A stretch of DNA of 64,000 nt from Atopsyche davidsoni (Eukaryota; Arthropoda; Insecta; Trichoptera; Hydrobiosidae). The stretch lies in contig JAILWY010000021.1 of NCBI GenBank assembly GCA_022113835.1, positions 5,456,001 through 5,520,000 of the forward strand, written 5' to 3'. Under the pieces are notes generated by a model. The model saw only the letters and a list, made by a program, of their open reading frames with translations. It was not told where the DNA came from and made no database searches. Below, in pieces: positions 1 through 11,510 of the stretch. How positions within the stretch are numbered: position 1 is the first letter of the stretch; each line of letters starts with the position of its first letter. The position numbers were made by a program, and so were the translations under genes.

Positions 1-1839
1 TTAATTGGACATATTAATGCATTTAATTAATGCAAATGTATTTAGTGCAAAAGATTCTAGGAGATAACTTAAAATTAAGGTATAATTGAACGAAATAATT
101 AGTGTCTGTTTAATTAATTTTATGAGCATCATGTCTAACCATTATAATAACTTTGTAAAACATACAACTTACAATTATTATACTGCTATGTAAGTATTTG
201 AATTATGTAGCAATTTTTTTTAAGCAATTACAGTTTTAACAGCATGTGCAGTTAAATAAAAACAGGATTACTTAACTTATAACAAATAACTAATTGGCAT
301 TTATAATGATGAATCAAGCATTTTATCAGTAGTTACAGTTAAAGCAATCATTTGTTAATTTAGACTTAGTGCTATAATTGGAGTTATGTTAATCATTCGT
401 TTGTTTAAATTAAACCTTTGTGCTGAGGCATACAAAGCATGTGTAAATCTTATCTGATTCTATCCAGCTAATGTGTGTTATAAATACATTTCTTTCACCC
501 AGCACTGCTGTCCACCAGCTCTGCAAAAAACGCTGGCCATCCAGGACACGCGCGAAAGCCTCCATTGTGACTGCCAAAATTAGCGGATTTTTCATACTTT
601 AAACTTCACAAGTTCAATTATTTTTTATGTGAACATCATAATTATCAACCCATTCATTCGTTTCTAAAGGTGTATAAGAACAGAGATTGCTTACGTTACA
701 AATTTAAATTTTCTGAAACGTTTCCAGTTGAGTACTTTATCTCCTTCGCTATGCCCAGTGGAAATATCACTTGTTTTCTTTCATCCCTAGCTTTTGGGCG
801 GTTCTGCATTCATATACACCACAGCATTATTTTATTTTATGTTCTACTCCTTTTTTGTTACGTAAATCAGGTATGCAAGACCATGATTCTGGCATATGAA
901 TCTTAAATTGTCTTTTGATACCATACTGATTTTATTTACAGTATGACAAGAAATCGTCTACACGAGATGACTCATTAGTATTATTAGTTATTGATTCATG
1001 ATATTGGAATTCATAATTATGTATACCTATACCAAATGACTAATGATATTAGTTTTGAAATATGTTGGTAATGTTGATATATTCACATTTAAAATAAGTT
1101 TTTAAAAATAGTGTAAGCTCATCATTATTTTAAGTAAAAAAATGATTTATAGCCTTTAAACTAAAAAAAATTGTAAAAAACTTTTGTATGGATACGAGGT
1201 TTTGGGGCTTTAAAGGTTATTCTCGCTTGTATAGCTGTAACAATGGCTTGAATTTGTAAGGCCGTTTAATTTGTTGATGCTACAACACCTACTTGTACTT
1301 ATGAATTTGCATATTTTTAAATACATTATAGTACATTGCGAAGCGGTGTACACCTTTTAACACGTTCGCTCTCAGCTGGTCTTCCATTGTTCCCGGAGGG
1401 CATCAGGTATCGCCAATCTAAGCCCGCGAGCAGAGCTCCACCGTCGTGTTATTTTATTTTAACAATGGGTTCACTTTTGTGTCAGGGTTCGACAACAGTT
1501 TTAGTGCATTATAAATTTCCATCACATTATCTTTTCGTTTTGTAATTTTATTAAATAATTTCATAAGGATAATATTTAATTGTTATTTTTAAACTTAAAA
1601 AACATTATCAATTAGTGCCTTATAAATATATGATATAAAATTATATATATGGTGTGTAATCAGTGTTTTAAAACTGCGTTCCACACGCAAAAATGAATAC
1701 GAGCTTTCATGATATTGCCAACACCATTTTAGACTTAATTCTTATTAAAATGTTTGCACACTGGATAATTTTATTTTTAAATCTAGTGAAACCATAAGTT
1801 GTTTTATGCATAGCTGTTTGTTGAACCTGGTCTTCTTAG
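1..1839. other. AT-rich non-coding stretch
   Basis: AT-rich sequence with no reading frame that looks coding. Slightly richer patches lie at about 480-560 and 1336-1460. The second contains an acceptor-like CTCTCAG at about 1376 and a weak donor-like CATCAG|GTATCG about 35 bases later, too weak to call an exon. Nothing else is supported here. Confidence 0.6.
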
Positions 1840-1914
1840 GCAAATGAATCTGTATAACAAGGTGCATGCATGGTTCGCTCCTAGTCCAAGGCTTCCTAAC
1901 ACCTCCGGTACCAG
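1840..1914 (+). other. Candidate 75-nt exon with perfect 5' splice site
   Basis: The segment is bounded by an acceptor-like TCTTCTTAG ending at 1839 and a perfect donor, ACCAG|GTAAGT, at 1914/1915. One frame is open through the whole segment, starting after the first base with Gln-Met-Asn-Leu-Tyr and ending with two bases (AG) left over. The other two frames were not both open. The translated peptide is not recognised. It could be an internal exon of an unrecognised protein or of a long non-coding RNA. The donor match is direct; the exon status is inference. Confidence 0.3.
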
Positions 1915-2738
1915 GTAAGTTTATTGTCCTCCGCTTTACGTTATCGCCGTCCGTGTTTATGTAATCGTATTTGTGTAATCAGACCTTTGGGTCGCAAGAG
2001 ACTTAATGCAGTGCTTCCTAATGTGGTAAATGCTGCTGGAGACTGCACCAGCACCGGGTGCTGGCCACTTAATATGGGCAGGTCCCTAACAGGTTCAAGA
2101 TCATTTGAGGATCACATTATATTAATAAAGTACTTTTTTAAAAATAATTAACCGTTAACTATAATTTATTCAACATATCACCGTAAATCAAATATATTTA
2201 ATTTTAAAGTGACCAATATTCTGTATAGATTTCGCTGATATCAAGAAAATTAAAATGCATTTTGTATATCATTTGCATATAACAGTTGTATATATTATAT
2301 ATAGCAAATATATTTGGCAGTCTTCTAAGATAATCAATGATTTTTATCAATTCGTTAATTGTTTCGACCAGGTTTTGTTTATCAGAAACGTTTTATCAGA
2401 ACTATAAAAAAAACTATTGTCCTAAGTCTGCAGCACACTAAAAACTCACTAGAAGTTTACATTCAATGCTAACTTTCAACGGTCTATCCTATCGTAAGCT
2501 GGGTGATATAACTGGCGTATTTAGTATTTGTCGACTTTTTTTATTTGATACCACTACCTTAGTTTGACTCACATCATTATACTTTAGTATATTTAAAAAA
2601 AAACTGCTTATAAGAAAGAAAAAAAAAGGCCACAAGTAAAATAATTAGTAAACTAGCAGTTCAAAACAATCAGAGACACTTGCAGTTATATTCAGATTGC
2701 TTCGTCTCTGACATTTACCTGATTTGAAAAAGGTTAAA
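1915..2738. other. Non-coding stretch
   Basis: Follows the candidate donor at 1915. The part at 1925-2110 is less AT-rich and includes the self-complementary CACCGGGTGCTGG neighbourhood near 2050-2065, but no domain or known RNA is recognised. The rest is AT-rich, with an A-run at 2620-2630. Confidence 0.5.
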
Positions 2739-3044
2739 TCAAGGATTTGAAAGGACTCTTTTGAACGAATTTTTATTTTTTTCATTCGTGTTCTTAATAT
2801 CACCCTTCTTTTTAAGTGGTTGTTTTACTTTCTTTGTTGTTTCAGGTTTTTGGCAATCTTTTTTTAGGAATTTCGACACGTCAGTTGGTTTTATTGTCAG
2901 TAGCGTAACACGGTTTGACAGGTCCAGGACCGGACACGGAGGTAATTTACGATATATATAAGCTGCTCTGGTAACATTCGATAGGCCTCGTAACCTGACA
3001 CCATCACAGACATTTGTACCGCTTGACTGTACCATCAGATGCAC
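2739..3044 (-). CDS. Unrecognised open reading frame, possible terminal exon
   Basis: A minus-strand frame runs from about 3044 (first internal Met near 3035) to a TGA at 2739-2741. Read from the 5' end, the first half is mixed in composition (for example RLRGLSNVTRAAYIYRKLPP). The second half is lysine-rich and polar (for example KKVKQPLKKKGD), as in a basic disordered tail. Base composition here is clearly less AT-rich than the surroundings. An acceptor-like ATAGTTTAG lies just upstream on the minus strand near 3048. No domain, signal peptide or membrane segment is seen. The length of about 100 codons can arise by chance in a window this size, so this may not be a gene. Confidence 0.25.
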   Translation of the reverse strand: MHLMVQSSGTNVCDGVRLRGLSNVTRAAYIYRKLPPCPVLDLSNRVTLLTIKPTDVSKFLKKDCQKPETTKKVKQPLKKKGDIKNTNEKNKNSFKRVLSNP

Positions 3045-4107
3045 TTCCTAAACTATTATCATTTAATTGGTTATAATAACCTAAACTCAAACCAAACTTT
3101 ATATATACTAACATAATAAACAAAAAATAATTGAGTACATACTTTAAGCTATCAAAAAACAATTATGACAAATTTTTCATAAAAGTATTAGGGAGATTAA
3201 GAACCAGTGAGCTATATTAGGTATTTTGGAAAATATGGCCAAAATGAATCATCAGGAGATCCATTTCTTAGTGCATTTTGTGCAAGACTCTCAAGATATA
3301 TTTGCAGTTAATTGATAAATAGTTTGAGAACCACTTGAACACGTCGAAAAGCTCCGCGCGGTCCCTTGAAAGCCTGTGTATTTCATAAGCGATTTGACCC
3401 CAAACGTATTTTGACGGGAAGGGCTCAGAGCCGACACATGTAGCGGTGCAGTCTGGAAAATATTCCGTAGTTTATTATTTTCTTTAAATTTTAAAATATT
3501 GAAAAAGAATAATATCTTCTTAGAAAATATTATTTAATTAAAATTGCAAAATGATTTTTTTTACGAGTAATCCACAGCCTCTGAATATCACAGATTTCCG
3601 GCTAAAGTCCTATTAGAGGAAAATTCCAACATTTTTATTGTTTTATATATATATTTTTTTTTTATTTCTTTGTGCATATATAGGACTTATATAAGTATAA
3701 ATGATATAAATATTTTAATAAAGTTTTATTTACGAACATCGTATGGTAAATTTATTTATGTTTTTATTTCATGATTCAGTGTAGTATTTTATTTGTTTAG
3801 TATATTATATACTCCTTAATTATTGTTACCCAAAAAAACAACTAAACATTTTCATAATTTTGAAATAGATATACTTACTATTTATTATTTTTCGGGTCTC
3901 CTAGAGCAATCAATACAAATGGTCTTGAACTAAGAAATAAACAAAAAAATATCTGTAGCTTTACAATTCGTGCAAATTGATGTTGTGTGTCTAATTTTAA
4001 CATTACTATAATTATGTTCGATATGATTTTATTACTGCAAATTCCTATATTAAATGTAAATTCAGCATTACGAATTTACGAAGTACCTTTGTTACTTGGC
4101 CACGCAG
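3045..4107. other. AT-rich non-coding stretch
   Basis: No coding signal. A moderately GC-rich patch at about 3340-3460 shows no recognised motif. A TA-rich, T-rich tract lies at 3640-3670. Confidence 0.5.
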
Positions 4108-4194
4108 TTCACCATAAATAACCGTGTTGGCATGCTACAGAGGCTTTATATGACAGCTTTGATATGCGCCCATCATTCCTTAGCGAGATTGCAG
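4108..4194 (+). other. Candidate 87-nt exon with perfect 5' splice site
   Basis: Acceptor-like GTTACTTGGCCACGCAG ends at 4107 and a perfect donor, TTGCAG|GTAAGT, sits at 4194/4195. The segment is 29 codons long and exactly one frame is open (starting Phe-Thr-Ile-Asn-Asn, ending Ala-Arg-Leu-Gln), leaving phase 0 at the donor. The other two frames stop early at TAA. The peptide is not recognised. Phase 0 does not match the phase-2 donors at 1914, 11489 and 12424, so these need not belong to one protein. A long non-coding transcript is equally possible. Confidence 0.3.
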
Positions 4195-5995
4195 GTAAGT
4201 CCGCGGTCGGGAAATAATGGAAGAGACGGTACAGGTAATACCCGGTCAGGGATCATCAATATCATTATGTATTATGGCCCTGTTGAAGCCATGAATTCAA
4301 TAATAAATTATGAAAACCGCCTCTCTTGCTCGTTCTATGGTGTCGAATGACTGAATATTTTGGTTACTGTCGTAAGTCTGTTCATTTCAAAGTTTTATAA
4401 ATGCACAAAGCACATAAAAGAAAAATAAACAAATAGGTTTAACTCAATATAATCACTTATCATGGAGTGGCGTAACACCAGGTGAATGGCACAATTTAGA
4501 TTGTCGGGATTGATTGTAATAATTTAAATAGAAAAATCATGATATTTGTTTTCAAATAAATTAACGCATAGTCTGTTATCTGCAGTCTTACTATTATTGT
4601 GAATATAAGTAAACGCAGTTCATATATTTGCAATTAATTTCTTAATATATTTTTTTGTTGATTAATTTGCCATGACAGAGCAAGCTATTTTTTTTTACAC
4701 TTTACAAAACATAATTTTGTTATTTTACTTAAATAAATATACAACCGTATCGAAGAAATTCATAACTATTGCACTACGCACACGGTAAGCAAGGAAGGTA
4801 ATAAATATTAGTAGAATTATCTTTTAATTTTGTTCCAAAAAAATATATAAAAATACTTTTACAGTAGGATTCTTAGATAAAGTTTTCTCCATTTATAGTT
4901 AGTTGTAGAAATCATTTCAGTTTTGTGCATTGGAGCGCATATTCCACATATTGCATAGCAATTAATCTATAAGATAGACCAATGACATCATTAAAAAGAG
5001 CTTTTATACAATTATTAATAAATATGGTGTTTTCATCCACTTTTTATGTTCAACCTATAATACCATCTTCAATAATAAACCCTGCATTGAGGCAATAAGC
5101 CGTAACCATTCAACCGCGTCGTTCCTGATACATTTAATTCAGAACCGGTGTTGGTAATTGGCCTGCTGACGTGCCCCTCGCAAAAACCAACTTATTGTTC
5201 CATGTTATCTCGTTAAGATCTGATATCTCTATATTATTTTCTACTTTACATTGCAATTTTATAGACACGAACAAAAACAAAATTGCATCACATTAAGCTT
5301 TTTATGCAGCCATAGCAATGTTCTATCATTATTAACACTGCGATTGCTATCGATCTAAAATTAAAGCATTTTAAAAATAAGTACTCGTTATATCTTTGCT
5401 TTATAAACACAATTTTTGCTGTTAAAATCTAATTGAATACGCTATTGTCTTGTTAAAAAGATGTCTCTTTTTTATTTAATATATATTTTTTTCCAAAATG
5501 AGCAATGTATGTTGGCTTTCTAGAATTGTATGTTTGTAATAAATATATTAATTGTATATTGATGAAAATAGTCTTGTTATTTTTGATGTCGATAATACTG
5601 CGCTCTTGATGTGATTGTTCAATCAAAAAGATGGTTTGAAAAATTATATTTTGAAACAATTATTATATATCACTGAAAAGATTTAATGACATGAAGTCAC
5701 AACGCTTATAGAAATTGTAACTTTTTAAAGTATCTCAGATTTATTTTAATCAGCTGTGTTACGTTTTTTTGGGTAATCTTGTTTTTGCACCTACGGAAAT
5801 GCACCCAAATTAAAGTAATCTAAAAATTATTCATTTATAAACACAACATTCAGTAAGAGTAGAAGACCGCGGAAGTCAACACAGATTAGCAATCACGCAT
5901 TCACAGGCAGGGGTGACTATATCCGACTTGCTGCGATATATAAATTCAATATTTTTGACAGAGAGTACTTGGTGGAATTTCATTTTAATATTTTT
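4195..5995. other. AT-rich non-coding stretch
   Basis: No supported gene. Only scattered poly-T and poly-A runs and a mildly GC-richer patch at about 5110-5210 are seen. Confidence 0.6.
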
Positions 5996-6540
5996 GAATA
6001 AAATACTTGAGTGATTTTCCACATGTTCGTTTTTATTTGCGACCGGTTTCGCCAACCTTCCACGTTGGCATTATCAAACAGAGGGAGATTTTATATAATA
6101 ATAAGCAATTAGGTAAGCAATTGTTAGAGGGAGAGGTTCTTGGAAAGAGAGTGATTGTCAGGTGGTAAGGGCTAATGTGATTTAATGTAAATAATTGCAA
6201 ATTTTTGTAAACAAATGTTTTTATATTAATGAGGTAATTATCTACATTATATAAAATCTCACTCTGTTTGATAATGCTAAAGGCCAAAAGCCACCCCCCC
6301 CCCACCAATCCCTCCAAAATCCCCCCACCCTCCTCCCACCCACACACCACTCCACATAAATACAACTACATGGTGACACACGCCACCAAGCCAGTATGAA
6401 AGCGTTTGAAGAAAAGACAAACATATTTTTTTGTACCGCTGCTAAAGCCAAAGACGATTGATTGATCTTTGATAATGCCAACGTGGAAGGTTGGCGAAAC
6501 CGGTCACAAATAAAAACGAACATGTGAAAGTATTTTATTC
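5996..6540. mobile_element. Fold-back MITE-like element
   Basis: The left end (5996-6078) and right end (6471-6540) are long inverted repeats. The left contains ACATGTTCGTTTTTATTTGC then GACCGGTTTCGCCAACC; the right carries their reverse complements. The left arm has about 8-9 extra bases near its outer end. Each arm has a subterminal palindrome, GCCAAC-7 bases-GTTGGC. A second nested inverted pair (about 6068-6102 with 6245-6278) shares ATTATCAAACAGAG. There is no transposase, so it is non-autonomous. A truncated relative lies at 25221-25304. The superfamily is not assigned. The two arms could also be parts of two overlapping insertions. Confidence 0.75.
6291..6353. repeat. C-rich low-complexity tract inside the fold-back element
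   Basis: Runs of C (ten in a row at about 6294-6303) and CCCACCC-type repeats dominate the + strand. The minus strand is therefore G-rich and could form G-quadruplexes. The long Gly/Trp-rich minus-strand frames across it are artefacts of this composition. Confidence 0.7.
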
Positions 6541-6647
6541 AAAAAAATATATATTCTTTAAATCACATATATATAACCTGAATCATTATAGATTTTCTTG
6601 TATTCTAAACTTTGAGACAATTATATTAATAAAAAAAAATACTCAAC

Positions 6648-6712
6648 TGAGATTCGAACTCGAGACCCCATGATCGGGAAATAAGTGAGACAGACATACT
6701 ACGGACTTTATA
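6648..6712 (-). repeat. tRNA-derived repeat fragment (SINE-like head)
   Basis: On the minus strand, GAGTTCGAATCTC is a good box B / T-arm (five-base stem around TTCGAAT). It is preceded by ATCATGGGGTCTC, like the variable region and anticodon 3' side of a tRNA. It resembles the minus-strand fragments at 7389-7453 and 33446-33528, in which GATCATGAGGTC or a close variant sits at the same distance from the T-arm. No complete cloverleaf or tail is visible, so it is called a degraded tRNA-derived repeat. Confidence 0.4.
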
Positions 6713-6774
6713 CCTGCAAATAATTTCGATTCAAGTACATAATTTCTAATGCTCAGATGTGCATGTAAAGATAC

Positions 6775-7015
6775 GGTTACACGGCGACGCGAGGACGCGG
6801 CGACAAATCGCCGGTCGTGCCGCCGCGCCCGCACCACGCAGATCGCGCCCGCGGGCGTCCGATCGCGGATCGCGGATCGCGGATCGCGGATCGCGGATCG
6901 CGGCCGCGGCGACTCGCCTGCTAATTAATTGTCGCGCCGCGCCGGGCGTGATCGCGCGGCCACTGCGCATCTCCGATCGCCGCGAGACGGCCGCCAGGGC
7001 TGCGGAACGTGTGAC
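6775..7015. other. GC-rich island
   Basis: An abrupt GC-rich block in AT-rich sequence, with many CpG dinucleotides and repeated GATCGC/GCGATC words. It contains the 8-bp minisatellite at 6861-6903. Long arginine-rich frames on both strands result from the CpG repeats and are not taken as genes. It could be a regulatory island, an unmethylated CpG cluster or a retained repeat; sequence alone does not decide. Confidence 0.6.
6861..6903. repeat. Short tandem repeat, 8-bp unit GATCGCGG
   Basis: About five consecutive exact copies of GATCGCGG, ending in CGGCCGCGG. The unit carries GATC and CGCG words, so the tract is very CpG-dense. Confidence 0.95.
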
Positions 7016-7053
7016 CGAACCTTATTTTTTTTACTTCATTAGAGCCAAGCCGG

Positions 7054-7347
7054 CTACACACGCAGCGGCACAGCTTGCGACCGAAATGCAATCAGCCAGT
7101 AGCGTCCCTAAAGCCACCTGCACACGTCGCGCCACAACTTGCAGCCAGCCAATATCGTCCTTATTTGTGTTGTTTAACCACAAAAACCACCCAAAATAAA
7201 GGGATGGCTTTGGCTGTGGGCAAATCGGTCAGAAGTTGTAAGGCTGCTGCCTTGTTTTTTTAAGCTTTGTCTTAGTAAACAACACAAAAGCGGACGCTAT
7301 TAGCTAATTGCAAGTCGGTCAGAATTAGTGTCGCGACGTGTGTGGAG
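7054..7347. mobile_element. Nested hairpin MITE-like repeat
   Basis: The outer arms, 7054-7108 (CTACACACG...CAGTAGCGTCC) and 7292-7347 (GGACGCTATTAGC...CGACGTGTGTGGAG), are imperfect inverted repeats. Inside lies a second inverted pair, about 7119-7160 and 7200-7252, of the same family (CACACGTCGCGCCACAACTT...). This suggests one copy inserted in another. The loop contains ACCACCCAAAATAAAGGGA, which recurs at 15393-15533 and 23456-23550. There is no coding capacity, so it is a non-autonomous element. Confidence 0.7.
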
Positions 7348-7388
7348 GATTTTTGTGACAATAATACGATATATCCTAACTAAACAAG

Positions 7389-7453
7389 ATGGGGATTGAA
7401 TCGAAGACCTCATGATCTAAAGTCAACGGTCTAATCAATGATACAACAAGCCA
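7389..7453 (-). repeat. tRNA-derived repeat fragment (SINE-like head)
   Basis: Read on the minus strand, CATTGATTAGACC followed by GACTTTAGATCATGAGGTC and a TTCGATTCAATCC T-arm follows the order of a tRNA from box A to box B. The fragment at 33446-33528 aligns along most of this length. It lies about 700 bp from the related fragment at 6648. No conserved downstream tail can be defined from these copies. Confidence 0.45.
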
Positions 7454-8789
7454 ACAAATTTAAATATAATATTTCAATACTTTGGAAAAATTTTACTATT
7501 AAATTTTATTTTAAAGTGTTTTAAATACCAATTCTGGCATACATTCAAAAGTTTTTAAAAGTCACATAAAAAAATGATGAATTGCTAACCCTTTCACCGT
7601 GGTTTTTTTCCATGTTGAACATTAGGCCTGATATTTCCCTTAAAGTAGTTATCTCTTTTAGTTATATTACAATATTAATTTCCAGTACGACCGAGTTGAA
7701 CCACTAGTTGTTGTTTTTTTTTTTTTTTTATTTCAAGTATTAATTTTAATTTTAAAGCCCTGGAATTTTTGGCACAGCCCTGAATGTGATTGAACCAAAG
7801 GGAATGTTGTCGCAGGATGTTGGAATTCGCGCATCCTTTTGCAGAGTGCCTGAAAAATCGCTTCGTGCTGCCGCACCCTTATCCGGAGAATCGAACGGCC
7901 GGGATCTAGCTTTAGTTGGCCATGTTGCTTTGGTTGAAAATAAAAAAAATAATGCTATAAATGCGGGCTTACATAATTTAAAAAAAAAATGTACAGTAGA
8001 ATATTATTTTATTCAGCTTTGTTGTAAAGATAAATAGATTTATAGTATGGTGTGGAGAATTAATTTCATGAATAGAAGATGTTTAATGATAATTCTACTT
8101 ATTTATTTTAATAATTTTATTGCATATTTCACAAATGACAGGTCTGTATTGAAACAACATGAATCTCATTACTTAAATTTTGCCAAAAGACTTTGACAGC
8201 AGATTAATCTTAATTATATTTTAAGTTGACAAGTGTACAATGCACAGAAAACATTATTTATCATATAATTATGACTCATAGCCCAGGCTATACAGGAAAC
8301 CCGCTTGCTTGCGTAAATATTATAATTGTTTTATTTTATTAGGTTATTGAATTTATTTATATGTATGATAATTTAAATTATGGCTTTGATCTCAATAAAA
8401 AAAAAACAGGTAAAATATGTTTGAAGGCGCTATAAACGGATGCTGAATAAAGTATTAGACAGTTTGCCAATGAATACATTAATAAAACTCCTAATAAGAA
8501 GTTTTAAAGCTTAAAAATTATTTAAAATATTATATAAAATCATTTTTGTGTCTAAAGATCGACGTTTAAACAATTTGAAGAATTTAATATGGGTGGTATT
8601 TAAGACCTCTATATCTTGACATAAAGATTACCGATTAAACAGACTATTTAACGGTATTAAACTAATTAACGGTATACAAGAAACTAGAAACATTTGTTAA
8701 TTTATATTTCAGTTCTATTGCAAGCATTATACTCTTTGTGCATAGTTCATAGTACATAGCTGCTTTGCAATAATGATGAATAAAAAATA
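7454..8789. other. AT-rich non-coding stretch
   Basis: No gene. A T-run lies at 7713-7729. A mixed-composition patch at about 7780-7930 has one open frame of no recognisable character. Confidence 0.55.
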
Positions 8790-8799
8790 ATAGTTTTTA

Positions 8800-9240
8800 A
8801 CTTACGAGCGCGCTTTATCGTCACGGGGCTACCGTGCGCCTAGAAAGTAAACAGCATTAATAATGGCGGATTGAATGTCACGGGGCGGCGTGTTTGCAAA
8901 CACCCGGTCACTATCTCACATCGGCCGGTACATTAATCACCACTATCGCCAATAATAAATAATGCGATACGTTTTGAAAGCGCTGGGCTGGCAGCACCGC
9001 GCCGGACAGGCCCGGACAGGTTAATTAATAAGTCAACAATAAATTTAATTTAATTGTATAAAACACGTGACGTGGCGTACAGAGTGCGGCCGATTTCAGT
9101 CCATCCGACAGCACACAGAAAGCCCGCCGAATAAAATACGGTCCAGGAACCAAGCCTTGCTACGGACTGTTTAGAGCGCACTACACACGTAGCAACAAAC
9201 CGGCAGCCGACCAACACAAGGCGCAATCGCAAAGGAAATA
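8800..9240. promoter_or_regulatory. GC-rich island with homeodomain- and forkhead-type words
   Basis: A less AT-rich block. It contains GTAAACAG and the palindrome TGTTTGCAAACA (forkhead-like), GTTAATTAATAAG (homeodomain-like), a duplicated CACGGGGC, AATGGCGGATTG (Pho/YY1-like GCCAT core) and a duplicated CCGGACAGG. The density of such sites fits a conserved enhancer, but the motifs are short and function is inference. No transcript start or coding frame is supported. Confidence 0.35.
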
Positions 9241-11421
9241 GCCGGTCACAATTTATTAATCGGTTGATGAAATTTGTTTGCCGGTTGTCGGATGTGTTCT
9301 AATTTGATAAATGAAATGTCTTTCTTGCTCATTTTAAGAATATATTCCGGAAGAAAATAAATTTGAAGCATGACCATGATAATTCTTTCTCAAAATTTAA
9401 TTAAATTGCAATTCAATAGTATGATTTGTCTGGAATTTCTAACTAAACCAAATATATAATCCCATTCTATTCTTACCAGTACCTAAATTTTAGAGAAACA
9501 AATCAAATCGATACATCATAATACCGAAGAAAGCAACTTTAGCCACCTAATTTGTTCTATTTTTTTTTTAAGAGATTATATTATTTTCATACGATTTTGT
9601 TGATAAGTATAAACATTTTATCTCTGAAAGCTAAAAACTTTTTAACCTGTCGAATACAGTAGTATTTTAAATTTCAATAACAAGCAGAGCAAAACTGTTT
9701 TTAATTTACTACGTAATACCCAGTGCCAGAAACATTATTAGATTTCAAGTATATAATTAATTTCTCAGCCTGATATATTTGAAATACCTTAATAGTTAAC
9801 CGTCGATATTTTCAATATTAACGTCACCCGGCCTTAATCTTATCTCCGTTTAATAATGCCTTCCGTATTTCTACTCTGCGTGGCGCTAAGTGGTAATATA
9901 TTTGAGATACAAGGTGGAACATAATTTTCATAAAAAATATTATCACACAAAAAATACGTTGTACAAATACATATATTAAAATATTTGTTTGATTTAATTT
10001 TGCAGAAACACCAGATGCAACGTTAATTTTTCTCGTTGATTGTTACAGACTTTAGGATAGACTCCAGTAAAGTACCCACCGAAATTATTAAACTACCAAA
10101 TATACCTTGTTGGTTGAAATTTTGCAGCCAACGCTTTGAACTTGAACTAGAGACCAAGATCACTTTAATTTATACATATTTACATGCATCATTAAATTAA
10201 TAAACTGACAAACGGACTACATTGGTATTTGTATTAATACCTTCGAAATATCAAAATTTTACTATTGAAACCACCAAAAAAAATGAATTAAATGTATTAG
10301 TATTACACTACTTTATTACAGTAAATTATTTAGCACTAGTTGGCAAAAGCCTTCTTTCTGTCATGAGTCGCCTAAGAAAAATAGGTCAAAAAACACGTAC
10401 CAGATGCACTATTTTAATTTTAACTACTTCTACAAAGAATTCTTAACCCAATTTAAAAAAAAATTTGCAAGCAACGGTGTTTTGAATTTCAGAAAATAAA
10501 TTTTATGGTTCGTGATTTTGTTTGAAGAAATAAGTTATTTTTTTTAATGAGCCCCAGTTGTCGGGAAGTTGAAGTGTAGATTGTCAGGAATATGAGCCGT
10601 CTGAAGTTACATAATATACGCATTAAGATATCACGGCTGCAATATATATGCGAGAGATAAAGATAACTGGATGTATAATTACACACCTAAGTCGGTACTG
10701 TCGTACCTGTGATTTGCAGTCATTAAAATGATAATGCCAATAAACACACCTGGATAGTACAAAACTAATATCGTGTAATTGTAAAGATTATTTGTCTGAT
10801 AAAACTCAATTACAATATAAATATTATTATTTGTAATTTTATTAAAAGTAAGTATCATTATAAAAAAAACCTACAAATTGATGGAAATGTAATCCCAGAA
10901 CGTACATTTTTTTTATTTCGAGGTCCTAATTCTTATTTACTTATTATTATAAATTTTGAAGTTTTTAAACGTCATAATTATGCAGGTTTTAGAAGTAAGT
11001 AACCCTTCAATATAAATTCTTTCTCTGGTGGAGGTTTTCTGTATTTTCGTGTTTATAAACAGGCAACAGCATGTGAAGACAAGCACATGCAACTGTCTCA
11101 GACTACTTACCACTCCTTGTTTACCTCATCCCTTGCGTACTCATACTATTACCAAATAGGGTGGAATCACATTTATAAAACAATGAATAGATTGATATAG
11201 AAATCGTTTAAATATTTTAGCAAATCGAAATAATAAATACCCTTGGAATATCCATAGAAGTTAGAGGTAAAATAGACACATTCAACTTTTTATCTTTTGT
11301 GTGATGTTTTTTTTATGTTAATTGTTTACGTTTTCGACATAATAATAAATACTCACGCGACAGCTATGCATGTGAGTAGAGGCGGCATACAAAGCAATTT
11401 GATAAAATAAAAACACGTTGT
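9241..11421. other. AT-rich non-coding stretch
   Basis: No coding frame, repeat or RNA gene is recognised. Small mixed patches at about 10540-10640 and 11080-11160 carry no known motif. Confidence 0.6.
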
Positions 11422-11489
11422 ATGTGGAGACACTTACGGCGGGCGGTATCTCTGATTTATGGGCCTCGTGACTGGCTCATATATCACAG
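11422..11489 (+). other. Candidate 5' coding exon ending in perfect donor
   Basis: An ATG at 11422 opens a frame of 22 codons plus two bases, beginning Met-Trp-Arg-His-Leu-Arg-Arg. It runs without a stop to a perfect donor, ATCACAG|GTAAGT, at 11489/11490. The leftover AG gives the same phase as the candidate donor at 12424, and both fit the acceptor at 12629/12630. The peptide is not recognised. Alternatives are an untranslated lncRNA exon or chance. Confidence 0.25.
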
Positions 11490-11510
11490 GTAAGTAAGTA
11501 AGTAAGTAAG
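11490..11510 (+). repeat. GTAA microsatellite at a splice donor
   Basis: GTAA repeated five times plus one G. It begins exactly at the predicted GT of the donor after CACAG. Each register again gives GTAAGT, so the tract contains several overlapping donor-like hexamers. Confidence 0.9.

Noticed and set aside
6759..7199. 146-codon + strand frame, Arg/Ala-rich
   Set aside because: Runs through the CpG minisatellite, where stop codons are rare, and then into a MITE. Frames are open on both strands there.
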